5,100 nt of DNA from Erysipelotrichia bacterium (GTDB lineage: Bacteria; Bacillota_I; Bacilli_A; Erysipelotrichales; Erysipelotrichaceae). The DNA lies in assembly GCA_009916335.1 (NCBI GenBank), contig SAAR01000228.1, positions 1-5,100 of the forward strand, read 5' to 3'. Under the pieces are notes generated by a model. The model was not told where the DNA came from, did no database searches, and saw only the letters and a list, made by a program, of their open reading frames with translations. Position 1 is the stretch's first letter; every line of letters begins with the position of its first letter. This document shows, piece by piece, positions 1-5,100 of the stretch. Position numbers and translations under genes: made by a program.

Positions 1-6
1 TGTATT

Positions 7-522
7 CTAATTCCTGTAGCTTTCCAGTATCTCCCCATAGTAAAGCACATGGAAATCATTGTTATCGCCGTACATATGGCTTCTTATCTCAGGATCAAGC
101 GCAAACGGCTCCATGGCCTGCTGATACACTACCCTGCACTCATAGTGAAGCTCACAGTCCCCGATAACCGGAGTCGCCAAAGACCTCGCATCCGCCATGC
201 TCAGGCCGCACTCTTCAAACTTGTTTACATCCCTTCCAGACCGGCTTCCGCAGAAGGCAAGCTCCTTTCGAAGGTCCTTTTCAAGAGGCATGCTCACGGT
301 GAATTCTCTCGATTTTTCAATCAGACTGTATGTATGCCTCGAATACCTCACCGCTACCATGAATATCGGTTTGTTCCAGATGTAGCTTATGGCACCCCAT
401 CCTATAGTCATCGTGTTTGTCTCATCCCCGCTCTTTACTGTCAGGAATGCTCCCTTTTTTAGCTGCTCAAGTGCCTGCTGCGAATATTGGCTGAAAGTTG
501 CTTTTATTGTGTGATTGCTCAT
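7..522 (-). CDS. Flavin reductase family protein (FMN-binding split barrel)
   Basis: This intact 171-aa cytosolic protein probably binds FMN and either reduces flavin with NAD(P)H or carries electrons as a flavoredoxin-like protein. Its length suits the single-domain flavin reductase-like family. Visible family features are the early strand-turn segment NTMTIGWGAISYIWNKP (residues 36-52), expected to line the FMN site, then RYSRHTYSLIEKSREFTVSMP in two parts (59-69 and 70-79), a CGSRSGRDVNKF turn (91-102), and late strands ELHYECRVVYQ (124-134) and FHVLYYGEI (157-165). No signal peptide or membrane segment is seen. The start is supported by GGGAGG at 527-532, only 4 nt before the ATG. The stop is a TAG at 7-9. 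It lies 14 nt downstream of the stop of a HIT-family gene remnant, so it was probably once the distal gene of a small operon. Its GC content is well above that of the three-gene cassette. The family is fairly certain; the physiological substrate is unknown. Confidence 0.88.
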   Translation of the reverse strand: MSNHTIKATFSQYSQQALEQLKKGAFLTVKSGDETNTMTIGWGAISYIWNKPIFMVAVRYSRHTYSLIEKSREFTVSMPLEKDLRKELAFCGSRSGRDVNKFEECGLSMADARSLATPVIGDCELHYECRVVYQQAMEPFALDPEIRSHMYGDNNDFHVLYYGEILESYRN

Positions 523-536
523 GCTTCCTCCCTAAA

Positions 537-629
537 TCAATATATTCTCTTTTCCGGTATTACGCCTCTTACTCCGCCCCTCGGATTGATGATGTCTCCC
601 AGGTATCTTGTAATTAGAAGTATCCATGA
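537..629 (-). pseudogene. C-terminal remnant of a HIT-family (histidine triad) hydrolase gene
   Basis: One minus-strand frame reads LITRYLGDIINPRGGVRGVI followed by PEKRIY and a TGA stop at 537-539. From memory this matches the C-terminal end of a HIT subfamily in which the triad segment is followed by IPRY-x-GD-x-x-NPRGGVRGVIP and a lysine near the end. In intact members His-x-His-x-His stands directly before LIPRY. Here the frame gives SWIL instead, and a TAA stop lies two codons upstream of the Ser, so the catalytic triad and all of the N-terminal part are missing. There is no ribosome binding site for a short gene. HIT enzymes hydrolyse nucleotide conjugates such as dinucleoside polyphosphates; this fragment cannot do so. 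Its GC content resembles the flavin reductase next to it and not the AT-rich DNA beyond about 620, which suggests that the 5' part was lost when the locus was rearranged. Confidence 0.7.
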
Positions 630-653
630 TTTTTATTTATCAAATATTATTAA

Positions 654-698
654 ATTTTTAAGGTTTATAGACATTTTTTGAAGTGCGAAGTATGAGTT
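654..698 (+). repeat. Left copy of the cassette-flanking direct repeat
   Basis: This 45-nt segment aligns without gaps to 4753-4797. The core GTGCGAAGTATGAGTT (683-698) is identical over 16 nt. The outer end, ATTTTTAAGGTT (654-665), matches 11 of 12. The 17 nt between them match 8 of 17, giving 35 of 45 by hand count. The two copies are in the same orientation, 4,099 nt apart, and bracket all three cassette genes. They may be attachment-site-like or recombination repeats from integration. Alternatively they may be a shared regulatory element, because each copy also lies upstream of a leftward transcription unit. Confidence 0.75.
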
Positions 699-701
699 TA
701 T

Positions 702-731
702 ATTATATGTTCATAATTCAATCTCAAGCAA
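702..731 (-). promoter_or_regulatory. Candidate promoter reading toward the flavin reductase
   Basis: On the minus strand a perfect TATAAT (702-707) follows TTGCTT (726-731) at 18 nt spacing. Transcription would start near 695, inside the left repeat copy, and run through the HIT remnant to the flavin reductase. The -35 box matches the consensus poorly (3 of 6) and the DNA is AT-rich, where -10 matches arise by chance. It is worth noting because the flavin reductase otherwise has no evident promoter downstream of the cassette. Confidence 0.3.
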
Positions 732-832
732 TATCAATTTTTTATTACCTTCTCCTTAAGCAACGCTATATGTTAGGGGATTTATACTTGCAAAAAACAC
801 TATCATCAATTTTATATTTTTGATTTATTAAT

Positions 833-1882
833 TTAAAATAAAATTTCCTCTATTCTATACTTAATTTTATTTATTTCAAAAACATCTCCTATTCTCATTC
901 CAAGCATGTTTTTTATAACGGTTGGTATATTTCCATTAAAATAATCAGCTTTATATACTTTCTTTTCCCCTGTTTGAATTACAACAGCAGTTACTTTACA
1001 TCCCAATGCTACATAGATTTCATCATCCATATCTTTATTTTCACTATATACTGCATCCTCCTCCTCTTCATCATTTATATAATTATCATCATCTATATTC
1101 TCAATATTTGCATTATCACCTTGAATGATTTTTTCAATATTTTCAATCATAATATCTGTAATTTCTTCTGATGATAAACAATCTAGTATAATTCCGCCTC
1201 CTACAGCATTGAGAAATTGGAGAGTTGGCCTTATTTGTTCTTTTGAATTAATCTTTACTCCTTCATTATTAAAATAACGGAAACAATTAATAATCCCATC
1301 TAAAATTTCGGGATTAGAAGAATATGTATTGCTATAGAAAATATCTGTAATTTTCGTACTTAAATCATTGCTACCTAATATGTATAATTTTTCAAATGGA
1401 TTTGCATTTGTTTTATCGTATAGCATTCTTCCCACCCACCAACATTTTGCTAATGTATTCCTATAAAATCCGCCTCTTTTACCACCCTCAAAGAAATATC
1501 TTGTTTTAATTTCTCCTATCGATTTTTTCGGTGATTTTGGTGGTTTTACATCGTATTCCCATCTTTTTCTCATATATTCATAAAATACACCGTGGGTTAA
1601 TCCCGCCCATAACCGTTCATCACTTGCCTGTGATTCGCTTATAAACATAAGGTTTTTGTAAATTATCTTACAATTTTCCATATCAATTTCACCTTTAGTT
1701 AAGTCTGAGTCAAGCGGAGCTAGTGTAAAATCTGGCACTTCTTTAAATTCCACAAATGGATTTTCCTCACATACATCCCAAAGCCATTTATTATCTTTAT
1801 CGGTGTAATACCTTGAAAATATTTCCGGAAGATTACTCTTTGTGATTTCTAGTGCATTCTGTTTCATAAAATACAACTTCAT
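833..1882 (-). CDS. DUF6339-like protein with GreA-type C-terminal domain (third cassette gene)
   Basis: This 349-aa soluble protein has no established function. The N-terminal part (residues 1-255) carries ISESQASDERLWAGLTHGVF (81-100) and an aromatic/basic stretch GGFYRNTLAKCWWVGRMLYD (137-156). From memory these features and the MKLYFMKQNALE start resemble the DUF6339 family. Residues 259-288 are a strongly acidic linker rich in Asp, Glu and Asn. Residues 290-349 read VALGCKVTAVV, then TGEKKVY, then LGMRIGDVFEI and a final KYRIEEIL. This order of strands and the GD turn resemble the C-terminal FKBP-like domain of the transcript cleavage factor GreA, which contacts RNA polymerase, although here it is shorter. 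The start is set by an AGGAGG-type site within the last codons of the upstream gene, 10 nt before the ATG; the next in-frame Met (codon 6) is too far away. It begins 5 nt after the preceding stop. No nuclease or protease motif is recognised. Confidence 0.85.
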   Translation of the reverse strand: MKLYFMKQNALEITKSNLPEIFSRYYTDKDNKWLWDVCEENPFVEFKEVPDFTLAPLDSDLTKGEIDMENCKIIYKNLMFISESQASDERLWAGLTHGVFYEYMRKRWEYDVKPPKSPKKSIGEIKTRYFFEGGKRGGFYRNTLAKCWWVGRMLYDKTNANPFEKLYILGSNDLSTKITDIFYSNTYSSNPEILDGIINCFRYFNNEGVKINSKEQIRPTLQFLNAVGGGIILDCLSSEEITDIMIENIEKIIQGDNANIENIDDDNYINDEEEEDAVYSENKDMDDEIYVALGCKVTAVVIQTGEKKVYKADYFNGNIPTVIKNMLGMRIGDVFEINKIKYRIEEILF

Positions 1883-1887
1883 CAGTA

Positions 1888-2760
1888 TTATTCCTCCTCT
1901 ATTTCGTAAATGTTGGAAATTTGTGTTAAAGCATGACTGATTGGGAGATCCATTGCTTCTTGTGCAAGTACAATCGATTTCTTTTCTCCACTTAGAATTT
2001 CATTTTCCAGATTAACACCTCTTTTGTCATATGCCCTTTCCAATGCTTCATACCATTTTCTATTTCTAAACTGCTCTATCCCATTGTCTTGTTTTAATTC
2101 TTCAAAAACAAAAACAAGAGCAGGCAAAATAATCATTGAATTCAATATGGCCTGCATTTCTGGTTTTTTGAAAAATCTAGTATATATACTATACTCATCT
2201 GTTCCCAAACCTATTTTTATCTTATTACTTTCTAATTCTACTTCAATAGGTTTTTCTTCACTAGTTATCCTTTTATATATCATAAAAATAGATGAAGCAT
2301 TAGAAAATTCTTCATAATCTTTTGTAATATCAAGTTCGTACAAATTCTGATACGCAAGAACAGAGCCTTTTTCAATGCTAAATTCCATATTCTCAAAATC
2401 ATCATTCCAATCATCACTTTTGAAAGCTTTAATATCTTTTATTGCAATAACAAAAGCTACCATTTCAATAGTCCCAGTTACTCTACTAATTGGAATTTTT
2501 TTCTGAATATTTCTCATTTGAGATTTTACAGTGGTCCTAAATGCCGTTGTTGAACATTCAATATGAATTAAGAAGACAGCATCCCCATCATCAATTTTTT
2601 TTTGTAATATATCACAATTCATCAAAATATCAAATTCAAGTTGCAAAGCGTTAACGCCAGCCATAGAATGATTCGTTATAACTTCAAAGAATGATGATAA
2701 GTAATCATCCTTTTCTTCGTTAAGTACAGGATATGTATATAGTCTTTTAGTTATGTTCAT
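1888..2760 (-). CDS. Uncharacterised protein, middle gene of the cassette
   Basis: I do not recognise the family of this 290-aa soluble protein. The first half appears beta-rich, with hydrophobic strands LEFDILMN (41-48), VFLIHIECSTTAFR (62-75) and GTIEMVAFVIAI (96-107) divided by charged loops. The second half has a hydrophobic helix-like segment MIILPALVFVFEEL (209-222) in mixed surroundings, then a charged helical tail with WYEALERAYDKRG (236-248) and AQEAMDLPISHAL (266-278), ending in three Glu. The buried-looking segment is too short and too mixed to call a membrane span. Two in-frame ATGs compete for the start. GGAGGT at 2769-2774 lies 8 nt before the ATG at 2760 but only 2 nt before the one at 2766, so I chose 2760. 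The gene overlaps the end of the ATPase gene by 14 nt, which implies translational coupling and probably a shared complex. It may be a substrate-recognition or scaffold partner of the ATPase; this is inference only. Confidence 0.85.
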   Translation of the reverse strand: MNITKRLYTYPVLNEEKDDYLSSFFEVITNHSMAGVNALQLEFDILMNCDILQKKIDDGDAVFLIHIECSTTAFRTTVKSQMRNIQKKIPISRVTGTIEMVAFVIAIKDIKAFKSDDWNDDFENMEFSIEKGSVLAYQNLYELDITKDYEEFSNASSIFMIYKRITSEEKPIEVELESNKIKIGLGTDEYSIYTRFFKKPEMQAILNSMIILPALVFVFEELKQDNGIEQFRNRKWYEALERAYDKRGVNLENEILSGEKKSIVLAQEAMDLPISHALTQISNIYEIEEE

Positions 2761-4654
2761 ATACATTTACCTCCATTGCATACTCTCTTGAATCATAAAT
2801 TGAATAGTCAATCTTCACTTTGGTATTGCCTTCCATTCTCTTGAATTCAATTGATCCAGATTTAACAGTCACTTCTGAACAAGCTGTTTTAACATGAGCA
2901 GCTATAATTATCAACTTGCTTGATCTTCCGTTTTCTCCTACAGTGACTACATCTATATGTCCTTCTTCAATGTCATATGGTATTTCAAAAATTATTCTAA
3001 AATTGGAATTTCCTAATTTCATCATACGCACATTTTTCAAATCGCACGGCGTACTAATTCCACTTTTCTTATGAATTATATCAGTTCCCCCAGGTTCCGG
3101 TTTCCCAATATGCTTGTCCTTAGTTTTTCTAGTTCTTTGTCCTTTTAAAGTTCGTGTTGCTGGCATGCTTCCACCTGGTACGATAATGCCCATTTCATCA
3201 TGTTTTTTTCCTGATTTCGATTCATCGTTTCCAAAAGGAAAAAAATTTCCTTTTGAAGAAGATTTTGGCCTTTCATTAATTTCAATGCTACCAAGATGGT
3301 TATTTAAGTTTTCCTTCTTATCCTCAGATTCTTGACTCTCTCTTACAGCTTCATTATCTTGCAAAACACCTCCTAATCCCTCAACCTCAACTTCTTCTTC
3401 ACTAGAACTTTCTCCTAGGTCCATAACTGTTTTTCTAACCCAATCTTTCAACTCCTCGTAATATTCCTTAGCTTCTTTTGGATTAGAGTGCCTTTTTGGT
3501 TCCCATTTATCATGAGCCATAGTTTCCATTTCTCTGAAGTATTCATTTAATTTTATCCCTTCGAGTTCTAATATTCCAGAAAATGATATAGCTCTTGATA
3601 TTCCTGCCATTTGAAATAATCTCATCCCAGAATTTCGAACCACCAAAACCTTCTTATTCAGCTTGTCCACAGGATCTATTAGCACTCTTAATTTAAGGCT
3701 ACCTAGTCCATGAAAATCTCTGCAAAATTCTTCTACTTTTTCGGGCTCGTTTAAAATACGATAGTTACAATATGCATTTTTTGCTTTTTTTTCATATCTT
3801 CCAACTAAGCCCCCTATTGTTTTTAAGTTAATAGTTGTATTTTGTACTTTAATTTCAAGTTTTTTACGATAAATTGACATCAAAAAGCTTTCCAAAATTT
3901 CCGATATCATTTCGTCTTCCCAATCAATGCCTTTAAATCCATATATAAAAACATCCGTTCCTACCTCGGTTCTCACATTTATTGCATTAAGTTCAGAAAT
4001 ATCCTCAATTGGCATATTTCTTTCTGGATTTCCATAATAACCAATTCCAACTGTCATTGTATCCATTGGATTCATAGGGCAATTGGGAAATGACAGTAAA
4101 CGAGACATTCCTTGAGCTGCTTTCTGTTGACACTCATTTAATGTTCGATAAAATACGAGACGATAGTATGAATTGCTGAATGGAGCATTTTTCCCCACAC
4201 CAAAACTACCTGCGGAATCACCTTCCTTGTTTGAGCCGCCATCAACCTTGGTTAATGAGTTCCACCCCTCAAAACTATTACCGTAAGGGTCTGCTAATCC
4301 CTTGGTATTATAGTCACTTATTCGAAGCACAAATATCTTTTCTTCTGAAATTTTTTTCTTCGCTGTATTTAAAAACTTATGTGCCTTTTCTGTTTTTTGT
4401 GTATCCCAGTATTTTTTGCAATTTTCTATAACCATTTTATACTCTTCATATCCCGGTATGTTTTGAGATGATACTAGTTTCTGTTCAAATTCCACTATCA
4501 CTTTTTCTTTATCATCTGCAAATGCATCTAAAGAATTCTGACACGTTTCACGCGCGAGTGATTGCAGTTCATTTCCGTTAAATGTTTCAATTCCTGCATC
4601 CGAGTAACCTCTTATTTGTCCATTACCGTTTCCTGGGAAATTCCAACCCACCAT
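2747..4654 (-). CDS. GHKL-fold ATPase (HATPase-type), first cassette gene
   Basis: This 635-aa soluble protein has a GHKL nucleotide-binding domain, the fold shared by MutL, Hsp90, gyrase B and MORC proteins, in which ATP binding drives a clamp or dimer switch. The N-box is LARETCQNSLDA (33-44), with Glu36 the likely general base and Asn40 the Mg ligand. The second motif is ISDYNTKGL (112-120), with Asp114 as the adenine contact; the usual DxGxG is changed to D-x-N-x-x-G. The lid motif is GDSAGSFGVGKNAPFS (145-160). A GTDVFIYGF strand (232-240) and RNSGMRLF (340-347) suggest a following S5-like transducer domain, after which comes AHDKWEPKR (380-388). Residues about 414-535 are a low-complexity, charged, probably disordered linker. 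Residues 536-635 form a beta-rich C-terminal domain. The ATG lies 7 nt from a G-run ribosome binding site (AGGGGGG, ending at 4662). It overlaps the next gene by 14 nt. It is not MutL itself, since no MutL C-terminal domain is seen. The family fold is confident; the role is not. Confidence 0.9.
   Translation of the reverse strand: MVGWNFPGNGNGQIRGYSDAGIETFNGNELQSLARETCQNSLDAFADDKEKVIVEFEQKLVSSQNIPGYEEYKMVIENCKKYWDTQKTEKAHKFLNTAKKKISEEKIFVLRISDYNTKGLADPYGNSFEGWNSLTKVDGGSNKEGDSAGSFGVGKNAPFSNSYYRLVFYRTLNECQQKAAQGMSRLLSFPNCPMNPMDTMTVGIGYYGNPERNMPIEDISELNAINVRTEVGTDVFIYGFKGIDWEDEMISEILESFLMSIYRKKLEIKVQNTTINLKTIGGLVGRYEKKAKNAYCNYRILNEPEKVEEFCRDFHGLGSLKLRVLIDPVDKLNKKVLVVRNSGMRLFQMAGISRAISFSGILELEGIKLNEYFREMETMAHDKWEPKRHSNPKEAKEYYEELKDWVRKTVMDLGESSSEEEVEVEGLGGVLQDNEAVRESQESEDKKENLNNHLGSIEINERPKSSSKGNFFPFGNDESKSGKKHDEMGIIVPGGSMPATRTLKGQRTRKTKDKHIGKPEPGGTDIIHKKSGISTPCDLKNVRMMKLGNSNFRIIFEIPYDIEEGHIDVVTVGENGRSSKLIIIAAHVKTACSEVTVKSGSIEFKRMEGNTKVKIDYSIYDSREYAMEVNVYEHN
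2769..2774 (-). promoter_or_regulatory. Ribosome binding site that decides the start of the middle cassette gene
   Basis: GGAGGT on the minus strand sits inside the coding end of the ATPase gene. The spacing is 2 nt to the first in-frame ATG (2766) and 8 nt to the second (2760). Only the second is in the usual range, so the first two codons (Met-Tyr) of the longer reading are probably not translated. Confidence 0.7.
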
Positions 4655-4684
4655 CTATTTGCCCCCCTAATACCTAATTACATT

Positions 4685-4690
4685 ATTATA
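4685..4690 (-). promoter_or_regulatory. Candidate -10 box of the cassette operon promoter
   Basis: A perfect TATAAT reads toward the ATPase gene. It would place the transcript start near 4678 and give a leader of about two dozen bases containing the G-run ribosome binding site. There is no convincing TTGACA at 16-18 nt upstream (the aligned bases are close to TAAGAA), so either a regulator assists this promoter or the match is chance in AT-rich DNA. Confidence 0.35.
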
Positions 4691-4701
4691 ATTGCACAAT
4701 T
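4690..4701. promoter_or_regulatory. Perfect 12-bp palindrome, possible operator
   Basis: AATTG-CA-CAATT is a 5-2-5 inverted repeat that touches the upstream edge of the candidate -10 box and lies in the -35/-10 spacer. A dimeric repressor bound here would block the cassette promoter. No regulator gene is present in the window, so any such protein would be encoded elsewhere. A 12-bp palindrome made mostly of A and T can also occur by chance. Confidence 0.3.
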
Positions 4702-4752
4702 CCAGACTTCTTATCGTTTTTTTATTCTATTTATCTATCTCTTTACACAATT

Positions 4753-4797
4753 ATTTTAAAGGTTCATAAAATAATATTCATGTGCGAAGTATGAGTT
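4753..4797 (+). repeat. Right copy of the cassette-flanking direct repeat
   Basis: This is the partner of 654-698 in the same orientation. Its perfect 16-nt core is at 4782-4797 and its outer AAGGTT is at 4759-4764. It lies 33 nt beyond the stop codon of the helicase and about 100 nt before the start of the ATPase gene. Read on the minus strand, both cores are preceded by a TATAA-type sequence (TATAAACTCATACTTCGCAC on the left, TATAACTCATACTTCGCAC on the right), so a shared promoter-proximal element is an alternative to an integration scar. Confidence 0.75.
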
Positions 4798-4830
4798 ATA
4801 AAACTTATTTACATGATATAAATTAAAAAT

Positions 4831-5100
4831 TTAGTTTACAGACGTTTTCTTTAGATACTTCGCTGGAGTTGGCTTTTCAAGCTTCCAGACTATACTCATT
4901 GGTTTTGAGCCTTTGTGGCTAATGTATTCTGCTTTTCCTAAGAATGTATAGGGCATTGCTCCAAGCATATCTGTTTTCTGCTCTCTTACAAAAAGTAATA
5001 TCTGACTATTTCGTGCTTTATGATTTATATATCTTTGACCGGTCGGTGAGCTCGCTGAGGTTGTGCTCTGGCTCTGCCAATGAAAAAGCATGTTGTTTAT
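4831..5100 (-). CDS. C-terminal end of a DUF3427 superfamily II helicase (partial)
   Basis: The reading frame is open to the window edge, so the 5' part is missing and only the last 89 codons are seen; the Met at 5091 is internal. The visible protein matches, from memory, the C-terminal DUF3427 domain: FHWQSQSTTSASSPTGQRYI near the start of the fragment, ILLFVREQ in the middle, then PYTFLGKAEYISHKGSKPMS and a final VWKLEKPTP. Full-length relatives usually carry an N-terminal phospholipase D-like nuclease domain, a DEAD/DEAH helicase core and this domain at the end, and are often found in accessory and defence-rich regions. The stop is TAA at 4831-4833. No strong terminator follows, so readthrough into the cassette is possible. 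GC content is intermediate between the flavin reductase and the cassette. The function of the DUF3427 domain is not established. Confidence 0.85.
   Translation of the reverse strand: MNNMLFHWQSQSTTSASSPTGQRYINHKARNSQILLFVREQKTDMLGAMPYTFLGKAEYISHKGSKPMSIVWKLEKPTPAKYLKKTSVN

Larger units (their letters stand above)
523..832. other. Intergenic region between the flavin reductase and the three-gene cassette
   Basis: No intact gene is supported in these 310 bases. From left to right the region holds the flavin reductase ribosome binding site (527-532), the HIT-gene remnant (537-629), a repeat copy (654-698), a candidate promoter reading left (702-731), and AT-rich spacer up to the cassette stop codon. 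GC content drops sharply near 620, which is my best estimate of the left boundary between resident and imported DNA. A purine-rich AAGGAGAAGG (minus strand, around 750) is followed only by an 8-codon reading frame from TTG, so it does not mark a gene. Confidence 0.6.

Noticed and set aside
49..462. Plus-strand open frame opposite the flavin reductase
   Set aside because: It is antisense to a gene with clear family motifs and a ribosome binding site, and its translation resembles no protein I know.
545..627. Minus-strand 32-codon frame starting with an ATG near 627
   Set aside because: It has no ribosome binding site and its translation is low in hydrophobic content; the alternative frame over the same bases gives the HIT tail.
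487..681. Plus-strand open frame across the HIT remnant
   Set aside because: It is a shadow of the minus-strand frames, without a ribosome binding site and with no recognisable product.
649..683. Resemblance of the left junction (GTTTATAGACATTTTTTGAAG) to the helicase 3' end (GTTTACAGACGTTTTCTTTAG)
   Set aside because: Only 16 of 21 bases match in AT-rich DNA, and the position relative to the flanking repeat differs between the two sides, so a duplicated helicase end is not supported.
792..824. Possible terminator after the third cassette gene (ATCAA/TTGAT stem, then a T-run on the minus strand)
   Set aside because: The stem has 5 pairs with only one G-C pair, a 10-nt loop, and 7 nt between the stem and the T-run; too weak to call.
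974..1171. Plus-strand frame rich in Ile, Phe and Tyr that looks like a membrane peptide
   Set aside because: It is the antisense of the acidic linker of the third cassette gene; Asp/Glu codons read backward give hydrophobic residues.
4818..4834. AT-only hairpin TAAATT-AAA-AATTTA over the helicase stop codon
   Set aside because: There are no G-C pairs and no following T-run, so it is unlikely to act as a terminator.
4784..4863. Inverted match GCGAAGTAT / ATACTTCGC between the right repeat and the helicase end
   Set aside because: It is 9 bp with a 62-nt loop, one arm is coding sequence, and there is no mirrored counterpart at the left copy; it may be chance.

Overview
The window looks like part of a chromosomal accessory region of a low-to-mid GC Firmicute, probably a Clostridia (Lachnospiraceae-like) bacterium. 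This rests on strong GGAGG-type ribosome binding sites, a DUF3427 helicase tail and a flavin reductase of the kind common in that group, and AT-rich spacers. Every gene I can support reads on the minus strand, so the locus is best read from right to left.

Reading that way: (1) 5100-4831 is the C-terminal end of a DUF3427 superfamily II helicase whose start lies outside the window. (2) 4830-4655 is a non-coding gap with one copy of an imperfect ~45-nt repeat, a small palindrome and a possible -10 box. (3) 4654-833 is a tight three-gene operon: a 635-aa GHKL-fold ATPase, a ~290-aa protein of unknown family, and a 349-aa DUF6339-like protein with an acidic linker and what looks like a GreA-type C-terminal domain. 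(4) 832-523 is non-coding: a spacer, the second repeat copy, and a remnant of a HIT-family hydrolase gene. (5) 522-7 is an intact flavin reductase family gene.

The three-gene operon is clearly more AT-rich than the left flank (sample lines about 28-38% GC, against about 42-60% in the flavin reductase). It is bracketed by direct repeats sharing a perfect 16-nt core, 4,099 nt apart, and lies beside a truncated gene. It therefore looks like a transferred cassette placed between a helicase gene and an older HIT/flavin reductase region.

The most interesting content is this cassette. A GHKL ATPase (a conformational-switch ATPase of the MutL/Hsp90/MORC superfamily) is translationally coupled to two uncharacterised partners. 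The gene arrangement, the mobile-looking boundaries and the neighbouring helicase make an anti-phage or other genome-conflict role a reasonable hypothesis. No nuclease, protease or pore-forming effector motif is evident, so the role is inferred from context and not demonstrated.
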